Shown here: positions 55,113 through 64,000 of the stretch, in pieces
Numbering within the stretch: position 1 is the stretch's first letter
Layout of the letters: each line of letters opens with the position of its first letter
Assembly: GCA_033964015.1 (NCBI GenBank)
Contig: CM066916.1
Location: 29,901,404 to 29,965,403, forward strand
Direction: 5' to 3'
From: Scolanthus callimorphus
Lineage: Eukaryota > Cnidaria > Anthozoa > Actiniaria > Edwardsiidae
Length of the DNA: 64,000 nt
Notes under the pieces: model-generated
Database searches by the model: none
What the model was told of the DNA's origin: nothing
The model's input: only the letters and a program-made list of their open reading frames with translations
Position numbers and translations under genes: made by a program

Positions 55113-55586
55113 GGGGCCGTTTCTCGAAACACCCGAGAATTCTCGGCCCCGAAAAGATTGTTTTGAAATTTTGATAGATTTATCCCCAAGTTTTTCGTTT
55201 TCTTTTCTACCCTGATGATTTAGATAGTCCACAACTTCCTATCCGTGAATATGTATACTGTTTACGTCTCAAAAAAGAAATTTTCAAATTCAATCTAACC
55301 CACACATCGAATAAAAATCACCCGAAAAGTCTCGGGAGGTCAGTTGCTCCCGAAAACTTTCCATTGTTTTTCACCCGAGTTTTTCGGGTGCCCGAAAAGT
55401 TCGGTTTAAACTAACGTAATTCTATAAATATTACAGAATAGAAATTACCACGAAAAGGGAGTTATGGACTATTCAAATCATCAGGGTAGAAAAGAAAACG
55501 AAAAACGTTTTGATAAATCCATAAAAAAAATAAAAAACAAAGTTCTCGGGCCCGAGAATTCTCGGGCGTTTCGAGAAACGGGCGCC
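55113..55586. mobile_element. MITE with GGCCGTTTCTCGAAAC ends
   Basis: GGGGCCGTTTCTCGAAACAC plus CCGAGAATTCTCGG at the left; CCGAGAATTCTCGG and CGTTTCGAGAAACGGGCGCC at the right. The inner TTTTCGTTTTCTTTTCTACC also recurs inverted near 55487. A partial extra end follows at 55590-55625. Confidence 0.75.
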
Positions 55587-55625
55587 AGGCCCGAGAAATC
55601 TCGTGTGTTTTGAGAAACGGGCCTC

Positions 55626-56484
55626 TGGTATGAATTTTCAGCCGCGAAACGCATTCATGATTCCCAGCTTATCCGAGGCTAACTAATACTTCCGAAAATC
55701 GCGTTTTCAAACAGACCATTCAATCCCTTTGTTTTGTTTTCTTGTCTTTCGTAAAGTGAGGTACGACATGTTGATCCAATTTAGGAAGTACGACTTCATA
55801 TTTTGTGTGCACGTTTGGCAGCGAAATTAAATCATATATTTGGTTTTTTGGTAACTGTCTGTCCATGGCGGCAAGTGTAAAAAATTCCCGAGAGAGGAGA
55901 CAACTCTACTGTCGCAGGGAAACAGTCACGCAATTGGTAGAAGAAATTACCGTCACGTGTCACATTTAGCATAAGCTGCTCGTGTGGACAATGTCAGTGA
56001 TGTATGTCTGACTCTTGTTCAATAGCGCTGTTCACGTTGTCCACGTTATCAATTGTTATTAAAGGGGCACTGTTACCATTTTACACAATTCTAGGGTTAA
56101 TTTAGGTAGCTTAAATACAGTCAGATTCACAAGAAATGAACAAAATAGTCGCCTAGGTTTGTTAAATAACCTTTCGACTACAAGATCAGTACAAATTTGG
56201 AGTATTTTCTCGTGCTGTTGGATGAAATTGGATTACGAAATGGTATTTTTGATTTTTTACCACTGGCTGAAGAGTTTTCATACTTGAAAATTTGATATCG
56301 AAAGCTATAAAATGCCTACATAATGCACGTTTAATTTCCTTTTTCTCGATATAATAATATATTATAGATTCTGAGTTGTTTATGTACACCACTTTTCTTT
56401 TTTATAACATTTTGTTAAAACTATCGTGTCATAGCCCCTGTAATGTGTTAACCAGATATCGATTGGTTTACAGAACAAAAGGCT
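55626..56484. other. No gene recognised
   Basis: Non-coding; TAAAGGGGCACTGTTACC and GTGTTAACC at 56060-56450 resemble repeat edges, but no element can be bounded. Confidence 0.4.
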
Positions 56485-56758
56485 ACAATCAGCGACAAAA
56501 GTGGTTGAGAATTTTCCTTCGAAAATGCTTTTCTCCATTTCAACTGCGTAAGCGATGTCTTCTTGGCTTTAATTTCCCCTCCCCCTTATTCAATGTTGAA
56601 GCCCAACCACTAGCGCGTTTGACAAAACAACATTGAGATGGGGGGAGGGGTTTAACCAGAAGGGTAGCGGTTTATTTTATGGAAACACAACACTTTTTAG
56701 TATGGCGATCTGTAACGATTATAGACATAAAATTCTCAACAATTTTGTCGGTGATTGT
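56485..56758. mobile_element. MITE family H, copy 1
   Basis: 274 bp, ACAATCAGCGAC at the left and GTCGGTGATTGT at the right (11 of 12 positions inverse). Possible 2-bp target duplication CT. The second copy at 58158-58432 differs by one T in a homopolymer. Confidence 0.75.
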
Positions 56759-58157
56759 CTGAAAATCGAATTTTTCGGAAATGAAGTTAAAACGGGCTAG
56801 TATGGCTAAAATCATACAAATTTGAAAGACAGAACGAATTGTGTGTCCTAATTTCGAAAGTTGAAGCTACTTAGAGCCATTTGCATTCTTATTCATTGAT
56901 ACAGAGAACAAGGTTTCCAAGGAAATTGGGGGCCATTTTGGACAGAGAACAAGGGCTGCGCCAAGAAGCTGCCAGTTGAACTAAATTAAATGATATTAAA
57001 TTCAGGAGGAAACAAAGTTTATCAAAATGAGCCTTGTTAGGGGTTTTGTGGATATAAATCGTGAAAGCTGCACAATACTGAAGTTTCAGTGCAAATAAGA
57101 GATCATCTTCCGGTGATGACGTCACCTGTTTGATTTGACTTCCGGTGAAGTGTGGTTCCCGAGAAAATCTGCCCATAACTTAATCGCGAAGAGAGATTTT
57201 AGGTTTCTGGGAACTTCAGGTGAATGAAATGTGCAAATATAATCATCCCGACGCAAAACAACTGGAATTGAAACGCTTTGAGGGATCTACAAACAGTTTT
57301 TAGGTTGATATAACGCTTCACCGTACGGCGCGGCAAAAACAAAAATAAATCTGGTATTGTTCTCTTTATCTCTCAGAATGGTGACGCGTACGGCGTGCCG
57401 TTTTGTGTTAATTTTCGTGTTTAAATTAAAGAAATCAGACTAACTCATTAACTTTTACTGTGTAAATGATAAAACAACTTGAAATAAATACTTTTCGTTG
57501 TTTTTTGGTACTAGGTAATATGACATTTCGAGGTTTTCGAGCTAAATCGCGAGGCACATTTCCCTTACACTCGTCAACAAGATATGTATTAGCCATGTTT
57601 TCTCATTTTGTCCTCTCTTCACTAATGTATCGACACATAATTTTTCGAGATATTACTAAGAGCTAACTCATGTGCTACTTTTCGTGTGTTATCTTGTAAA
57701 CAATACGATTTTATGGCATCGAATGCGCGTGTTGAGAACTGGTTGTCTGTGTTTTTCTTGTTTTGCCAGGGATTTCTCTGTCAAATTTGCTCAAAAATCG
57801 TTGTTGTGCAGTCGGTATACGTTAAAAAGCCAAATTCTTCGTTCAATTATTTGTTGAACAGCACCATCATAGGCCATTCACACCATTATTGGATTCCACG
57901 AAGCACCACAGTGAGCCTGGTGGCGGAATTCCTCAAATCGATGACGTCAAGGGTCGCGCGAGGCTGTCTTTGCTGCATAGTTTCCAGAATAAAAAGCTCA
58001 CTTTTTCGTCCAGTAGATCCGAATAATCATGATAACTACATTAAAATCATTATGAAATGATTGCTTTTGTCAATCTGCGTGAGTTTATTCGCTTTTCACC
58101 TAATGCGGTTGGTCCAGGAAGTCGTGAAAACAATAAAACCAGTATTCCCAAGCTCAG
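56759..58157. other. Sequence between the two family-H copies
   Basis: No protein domain recognised in the short frames here (57466-57666, 57686-58060, 56889-57176 minus). Confidence 0.4.
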
Positions 58158-58432
58158 ACAATCAGCGACAAAAGTGGTTGAGAATTTTCCTTCGAAAATG
58201 CTTTTCTCCATTTCAACTGCGTAAGCGATGTCTTCTTGGCTTTAATTTCCCCTCCCCCTTATTCAATGTTGAAGCCCAACCACTAGCGCGTTTGACAAAA
58301 CAACATTGAGATGGGGGGAGGGGTTTTAACCAGAAGGGTAGCGGTTTATTTTATGGAAACACAACACTTTTTAGTATGGCGATCTGTAACGATTATAGAC
58401 ATAAAATTCTCAACAATTTTGTCGGTGATTGT
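58158..58432. mobile_element. MITE family H, copy 2
   Basis: 275 bp, same orientation as copy 1, possible 2-bp duplication AG. The near identity points to very recent movement. The 86-/82-codon frames inside both copies are shared only because the sequence is. Confidence 0.75.
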
Positions 58433-58854
58433 AGACACACCGAGGCACTAATTAACAAGTTTCTGAAAACTTGCCCAAAGTAATCCGAAAAATAACCCCA
58501 AATCTGGCAAATAGTCCAACAGAATTGCTTTTGGGATTAACCATACAACTTGGCCACTGCATCTCGGAAAAAAGTTTAAAAAAAATAGTTCTCCATTAAG
58601 AAAAGTTCGCCAGCAGAGAGACATTTAATTGAAATAAATGTTTGTCTAAGTTCCTCACAGTCAGCGCTCGTGAATTTAATACTTAGCGGGATAGTAATTG
58701 ATTTCGACATTTCTAAATATTGATTAAAGAAATCATTTTTAAACACCCAAATAGCAAACGTCTTAAGTCGTATCCTAGAAAAGATCGGAAAAGAAACTTT
58801 ATAAATTGATGAATGGAAATCTAGTGATTTGAGCTAAATTCGTTGTTTCGCACA
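58433..58854. other. No gene recognised
   Basis: AT-rich, stops in all frames, no repeat boundary seen. Confidence 0.4.
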
Positions 58855-59090
58855 TCGCATTTTCAAAACGCCGCTTTTGGTTTGGGATTTTTGGTTTTTC
58901 TTTCCCGCCAGTCAAACCATCTAAGCCAATCAGGTCCTTGCCTTGTTTCGCCTAGTGCAGTCGAATGGCTTTCTGTCGCGACGAAAACCCAGTTTAACTG
59001 CACTTAGCTAAACAGGACAAGGACCTGATTGGCTAAGGTGGTTTGACTGGCGGAATCGAAAAAAGCAAAATCAACAAACCGCGTCTTAAA
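58855..59090. mobile_element. MITE related to family A
   Basis: Has the family core TAAGCCAATCAGGTCCTTGCC and TTTCGCCTAGTGCAGTCGAA. Its ends differ: GCCAGTCAAACCATCTAAGCC at the left, inverse GGCTAAGGTGGTTTGACTGGC at the right, with TTTCGATTCCGC-like flanks. A distinct subfamily. Confidence 0.7.
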
Positions 59091-60664
59091 AATTCAAAGC
59101 GTAGAACAACAGGTTTTGGCTATAAAGTGGAACTCAGATGATTCACTGAAAGGGATTTGCAATAATTCGCGAGCACTTATAATAGAATGCCCTACTTGAG
59201 TTTGCCAATTATAAGTAAATTCTATTCTTATTTATATTTATAAGTCAATATTTATTTATCATCGAAATTATGACACTTCGCTGAATATTACTTTTAATGC
59301 CAAGATTGTTCCCCGCTAATCTTCATAGGAAGAGCGGGCAATTTTCGAGGGAGAAAAACATGAGTTGGGGCAAGAAAACGTTTTTACTTTGTTTAATGAG
59401 CTGGAATTCAATTTATGTGTTAACCGAGCACTTAGGTACGTATTACAAATGTGTTAATATTTAATCCAAACGATTTCGCGAGAAAAAATAACTGTTAAAA
59501 TACTTTTTCGTCACCAACTACAGACATCATTAGATTTCATGAGAGACCATTTTGAAAAAATTTCATTAAAAAAAACATTTAAGTTAATAACGAAAAATCG
59601 ACTGTTATTTTGAATACTTTTTATTCCTATTTAGCAGTTAACTATACAAACTCGCAGTACAGAAAAACGTTTGTTTTTTTCTGGAACTCTCACAAGCAAG
59701 ACGAGAGTTGCAAAAAAGATTTGAAATGATTTCAAAGATTAGAAAAGATCGAACGATTTAGATTTAATAAATGAAAGGTTTGCTGTCCGGTGGCGTCTGA
59801 GAAACTCGGGTTCTTCCTAAAATTAGTGTTTCGCTTTAAAAAATGATGTGTAATTGATAAAAGAAGCAAAGACATATCAGAGACTACTTAATGTTAACAG
59901 TTGTCGGGTTGACACGGTATTATATTAGGCCAATTTTCACATCACATCAAGGCGTCTCACGGCTGAGATGTGAAAACACAATGGTACGAAAGTGATATAA
60001 AGTTTCCCCATGAAAGACCCTTTTAAATCTGACTTGTAAAAGAACCCTTATGAATTTAATTTGCAAAGGAAGCTTAATCGCTGCTCGTCGGCGCGTTGTG
60101 TTTTCGTGAGCTGGCAAAAAGTGACGGGAACTAACTTTTCTGGCAAATTCTGATCGCAAAGTCAGAAAAGTTTGCCAAGTGCAACCCCTGTCTTGTTGTT
60201 GAGTGGCCATATTTTTCATGCTATGAAAATGTGATACTTAACAATTAGTCAGAGACTTAAAGAGACGTAAATATGAGTGTAAATAAATTCCAAATTGAAC
60301 GAGAAAAGTCGTATGATTTCCTTTTAATAATACACATGAAAAAATTTCTAAGGAGTCATTCACAAATCTACTTACAAACTGAACAAGCCGCACTCATTTT
60401 TCCTTGATTGAAATCTGGACCAAAACCTGACAGAATTTGAGCATGAACAAAAACCAAAGTTTCCATAAAATAGCTCTACGTTATCAAAATATTTTTGCAT
60501 TTCAAAAGAAAATTTGCATTTTGCTAACCATTTTTGGCACTTTGTTACTAAAAACTGCACTGCTCTCTGCCAATCAGTATCCAGAGATTTTTCTCATGTG
60601 TATTATTAGGGTGATTATTTTGTTTCTCGCAATAAAGTGCACGCGCGATCCCCAATGCTTTCAA
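59091..60664. other. No gene recognised
   Basis: AT-rich interval. Short frames at 59947-60219 (minus) and 60437-60667 carry no motif. 60590-60665 (TGATTATTTTGTTTCTCGCA, CGATCCCCAATGCTTTCAAT) resembles 22640-22680, so a repeat edge is likely there. Confidence 0.4.
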
Positions 60665-60870
60665 TAGCTGTATTCACACTAGAGACGAGTTTCTCGCCTT
60701 GAATATGGTTCCCTATTCTTCTGTGATCACGCGAAAAAAGCTTTTTTGGAGGAGACAGTTTAGAAAGATAACAAGCAAGTGTTTACGAGTAGAATTGACA
60801 TAAGACAGGAACTTTTTCTGACGAGAAACTCGTCTCAGACGAGTTTTCCGTCTCTAGTGTGAATTCGGCT
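60665..60870. mobile_element. MITE with TATTCACACTAGAGACGAG ends
   Basis: AGCTGTATTCACACTAGAGAC and GACGAGTTTCTCG at the left; CGAGAAACTCGTC and GTCTCTAGTGTGAATTCGGCT at the right. Confidence 0.8.
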
Positions 60871-60892
60871 AATGTTATATTTAACAATTAGA

Positions 60893-60996
60893 CTACGAGT
60901 TCGAGTTTTCTATGAGCCAATAGATAGATAACGAGGCGAGTAGCATCGAGTTGACTATTTGACTCATAGAAAACGAGAACGAGTAGTCTAATTGTT
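60893..60996. mobile_element. Short palindromic MITE
   Basis: AACAATTAGACTACGAGTTC and CGAGTTTTCTATGAG are mirrored by CTCATAGAAAACGAG and CGAGTAGTCTAATTGTT. Confidence 0.75.
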
Positions 60997-61074
60997 TTAG
61001 TAGAAATCCACTAGGATACTACATTCGAGTTGTTGCTAAAACGTATTTACTTTCATGGTTTTAGAAAGAACTAT

Positions 61075-61440
61075 CTATTTAACAATTAGACCTCGAGCCC
61101 GAAAGGGCTACGTGGCCCTTGAGGGCGAGAAGTTTGTTTTAGTATCACCCAACTAGTTGGACAAAAAAAGTGAAAAATTGTCTATAAAATCACCTCGACC
61201 GCAAACGAGAAGCGGCTGCCATTGTTTTCATGTTCAAAATCGGCGCTTTCGCTACTAGAGGTCTATTGATAATAGTCCCCTAGTAGCGTAGCCAATCAGA
61301 ATGCAGCATTGGCAATAGTCCACTAGTTGGGTGATACTAATTAACAATTATTCCTCGAGCCCCAATGGGCTCTCAATAGCCCTTGAGGTCGGAGGCCGAA
61401 TGGGCTATTGAGTCAGAGGCCATGACGGCGAGAGGAAAAA
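61075..61440. mobile_element. Nested MITEs, AACAATTA...CCTCGAG family
   Basis: Inner element 61141-61338: AGTATCACCCAACTAGTTGG at the left, inverse CCACTAGTTGGGTGATACT at the right. Outside it on both sides are AACAATTA-GACCTCGAGCCC and AACAATTATTCCTCGAGCCC, followed by GGCCCTTGAGG/AGCCCTTGAGG. Confidence 0.7.
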
Positions 61441-61447
61441 CTGTTTT

Positions 61448-61629
61448 AGTCAAATCACACTAGTAGGTCAATATGTATAACCAAAATTGTTTTCTGGTCT
61501 GGTCATTTGCCATTTTCTGGCTTTCAAATCCGAGACTTTTCGCTACTAGTAGGCTATAACTTATAGCCTACTAGTAGCTTATCCAATCAGAACGCAGCAT
61601 TGACAATAGACCACTAGTGTGATTTGACT
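61448..61629. mobile_element. MITE family C, copy 2
   Basis: AGTCAAATCACACTAGTAGG and the inverse CCACTAGTGTGATTTGACT. Shares its interior with 15099-15249. Confidence 0.75.
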
Positions 61630-61987
61630 AATACGTGATAGATAGCCTAAAAAGGCTATTTAATAGCAGCATACACAGCTTCAGCTTAAGGCAGTATCTT
61701 GATAATCAACTAGCCTGTCCAAATTTTCAACCCCCCAAAAATACCCGTGGATTTTTCAACACCCCAAAAATACCTGGTAGAATTTTCAACCCAAAAAATA
61801 CTTTAACTACAAATCCGAGTATTCCCCCCCCCCCCCCCCTTATTCAACCCTGGTTTAGTACGACTTTGATATCATAACAATTCTCCGCAACGATTGTGAT
61901 TTGAATCCCTCGAGAAGCCATTTGTTAACTAATTTTCGTTTTAGGAATTTATAAAAACGAAACTGCTCATCGAAATTCCATTTTTAA

Positions 61988-63449
61988 ATGAGTTCGGTTT
62001 ATTTTAATTGTACCCATCAATTTTTTTTGTCTTGTGAATGTATGAAAGACGACGTTTGGCAGGGAAGTGGAATCACCGTGCACGATGGAGAGTTAACGGA
62101 AAAAAATGAAGGTACGCAACGAGATGACGTCAGGAAGCAAGATGACGTCATACGGCAAGATAATGTCACGCAACGAGATACCTTCACTCGACAAGATGAC
62201 GTCACGCGACATGATGATGTCACGCGAAAAGATGTCGTCATGCGACATGATGACGTCATGCGACAAGATGATGTCACGCAACGAGATGGCGTGTTGCGAC
62301 AAGGTGACGTAACGCGACATCATGACTTCATGCGACAGGATGACGTCACCGAACGAGACGACGTTAAACAACCAGGTGACGTCACGCAACGAGATGACGT
62401 CGTGCAACGAGGTGACGTAACGCAACGAGGTGACGTCATGCAACGAGGTGACGCCACGCGACAAGATGACGTCAAGCAGCAAGCTGGCTTCGCACGCCAA
62501 AATCTCGTCACTTGGGAAGACGATGACAGTCGAAAACATGATGCAATGGATGAAGGTGATTTCCCCAGCGTCCACAGGGTGGCCTGTCGCATTGCAGATG
62601 GGCTGTTAGGATATGCCAAGAAAAGGCACGGTGAGTGATTAAGCACCATGGTTCTATTGACATAGGTTTGTTTCTATATCTTTGGAACCAATTGTAACTG
62701 CATTATACTGCTGGTATAAGATTATTTGGCTGGGGTGATTTTGCCGGGGTTCGTTATGGGGCGTAGTACTTGATTGACACTCTTTTGTTATGAGACGGCG
62801 CTATCGGACCAATTTATCAAATAGCGGCCGAAAATTGGTGCGAATTTGACTGAAAAACCAAAGGCAGTACCAAATTTATTGTGCCGGATTTACTGCGGTT
62901 TTCATATTTCTGCGAACTCTTTCTGGTACTGGTATAGGAAATTCTAAAGGTGTACGCTAAAGAACCCATTGCACTCTTCGTATCGTAAGATTAGGGAACG
63001 ATCTCTTGGTGCCATGGCCTGGCTCTCGGAGGCACTACATGCTGTTAAAGCCCTCATGATTTTAAGCTGGGCAGCACATTTGCGCCATCTAATGCAGTCC
63101 GTTTTAAAAGTCCTCCAACCTCTCCTTGTCTATCGGTCGTGTACTTCCGCTTTGAAATTCCTCACGATGAGGAGAAGACCTTGGGTTCATCGGCGAAACA
63201 TTTCTGTCTGTCTTTAGGTGCACCATTCCCAGATCGTGTCGATCTTGTGTTTGCGCTTCACCGTATTTGTGGCCAGCGGAGTTTCAACTTTGCGCAGATG
63301 CTGATGGTACGCCTTATTAAGGAGTTCAGTGTGTCGCCCTCGACAACACGAGTGAGCCTGGTGCTATGTAGCAATGTACCCACAGTGCAGTTCGGCCTGA
63401 GTGATCACGTGAATAAGGAAGCAACACTTGTGGCGGTGGCTAATGCAAG
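61988..63449 (+). CDS. Hexapeptide-repeat plus von Willebrand A protein (partial)
   Basis: Two exons visible, 61988-62630 and 63218-63449; the gene continues past the window. The splice is GTGAGT with CTTTAG, phase 1 on both sides, giving KRHG-APFPDRVDLV. Exon A encodes about 20 copies of a six-residue unit (RQDDVT, QRGDVT and variants) from an 18-bp tandem repeat, then a unique stretch with CRIADGLLGYA. Exon B is a von Willebrand A domain: DRVDLVFALH, FNFAQMLMVRLIKEF, TRVSLVLCSN, VQFGLSDHVNKEATLVAVA. The metal-binding DxSxS motif is replaced by HRICG, so MIDAS metal binding is probably lost. Such domains mediate adhesion, and in corals occur in matrix and skeletal proteins, but that role is inference. 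No signal peptide is visible; exon A may not be the first exon. Confidence 0.72.
62115..62490 (+). repeat. 18-bp coding minisatellite rich in TGACGTCA
   Basis: About 20 units related to CAACGAGATGACGTCACG. At least eight contain the palindrome TGACGTCA, the full CREB/ATF site, and others carry TGACGTAA or TGATGTCA. The unit is a multiple of three, so several frames stay open on both strands. Only the plus frame has a matching splice partner. Confidence 0.85.
62631..63217 (+). other. Intron of the repeat/vWA gene
   Basis: 587-bp GT-AG intron. A frame at 62969-63217 is open but contains the acceptor and has no motif. Confidence 0.6.
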
Positions 63450-64000
63450 GTTTGTCTAGAGAGGCCATTATACTGTGACGTCATTTGTTTACAGTATAGA
63501 GAATCAGGCTACTCAGCGGAGCTAGAGAAGGATACGTTCTGAATATTAATAAGGAGCAGTGAATAAAATGTAATTAGAAAATTTGAGCTAAAAAATCGAA
63601 ATTGTGAGCGCGTGGCGTAAGGCTAAATTTAGAGACAACATGGGCTAATGAGCTTTTTGCCCCAATGATTTCACGAAATTTAAAAAAGCTGAATTAAGCT
63701 TTGACAGAAACATATAACTTAGTTGAAACATGTAACGGCGAACCAAGCTTCGGATTATTCGTGGCAAGTTTATGACCATATTTGGTCAATAATGAACTCT
63801 CGACTGCTAACCCAAGCAGGTTTTCTCTTCATAATATTTCATTTTTTCGCTCAAATAAAGTAGAGCAACAGTGGTAAGTGATAATATGCTAACATTTAAC
63901 ACCTTGAAGTCTTGCAACAACATTATTTTCAAAATCTGTTTAATTGTTTATTCTGCGAATATTCCGCAGCTTGGCACTAAAGCAATGTATGTTTGTTACA
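63450..64000 (+). other. Intron at right edge
   Basis: Begins GTTTGT after NAR. No further exon recognised before the window ends. Confidence 0.5.

Noticed and set aside
56485..58432. LTR pair of a solo retroelement
   Set aside because: The two repeats have their own inverted ends and no retroelement genes or primer site between them; two MITE copies fit better.
62017..62649. Three long antisense frames over the 18-bp repeat
   Set aside because: The repeat keeps all its frames open. Only the plus frame continues by a phase-matched splice into a real domain.

Overview
This is a window of an animal nuclear genome. The genes have many short exons with GT-AG introns. The density of small inverted-repeat transposons, the simple repeats and a 100-base assembly gap (17635-17734) all fit a metazoan. 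The repeat families (SINE, CR1-like LINEs, Ngaro-type tyrosine-recombinase retrotransposon, Ty3/Gypsy, many MITEs) and the gene forms suggest a cnidarian, most likely an anthozoan such as a stony coral. The species cannot be fixed from sequence alone.

Layout. 1-7.4 kb: no gene recognised, only dispersed repeats. 7.4-8.9 kb (minus): a small two-exon gene ending in a cyclin-binding-like RRLNF motif, with further unrecognised open exons upstream. 9-12.1 kb: repeats. 12.2-17.6 kb (plus): a multi-exon gene that begins with a death domain. 17.6-21.7 kb: assembly gap and repeats. 21.8-23.4 kb (minus): POLR1F, the RPA43 subunit of RNA polymerase I, in two exons. 23.6-54.5 kb (plus): TWNK, the mitochondrial replicative helicase Twinkle, in about 17 exons. 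54.5-61.9 kb: MITEs and repeats. 62.0-63.5 kb onward (plus): a protein with a hexapeptide-repeat region joined by a phase-matched splice to a von Willebrand A domain, running off the right edge.

POLR1F and TWNK are arranged head to head with 281 bp between their start codons, probably sharing a promoter; one serves ribosomal RNA synthesis, the other mitochondrial DNA replication. The 13-kb intron 4 of TWNK holds a nested cluster. A Ngaro-type retrotransposon (26720-38885) with split direct repeats A1...B1-A2-B2 carries a Ty3/Gypsy element (27010-32388, 5-bp target duplication) in its ORF1. It also carries a foldback element with 374/410-bp inverted arms (35620-37733, 9-bp target duplication) in its recombinase gene. 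The Gypsy primer-binding site is a perfect 10-base complement of a site inside its own LTR, which points to self-priming.

Many reading frames (TWNK, POLR1F, the death-domain gene, both retrotransposons) are interrupted by single-base shifts, mostly at homopolymers. The Gypsy LTRs differ at only one position, so many of these breaks are better explained by uncorrected sequencing indels than by decay. Coordinates of exons below were read from splice signals and protein-family resemblance by eye; no search was run.
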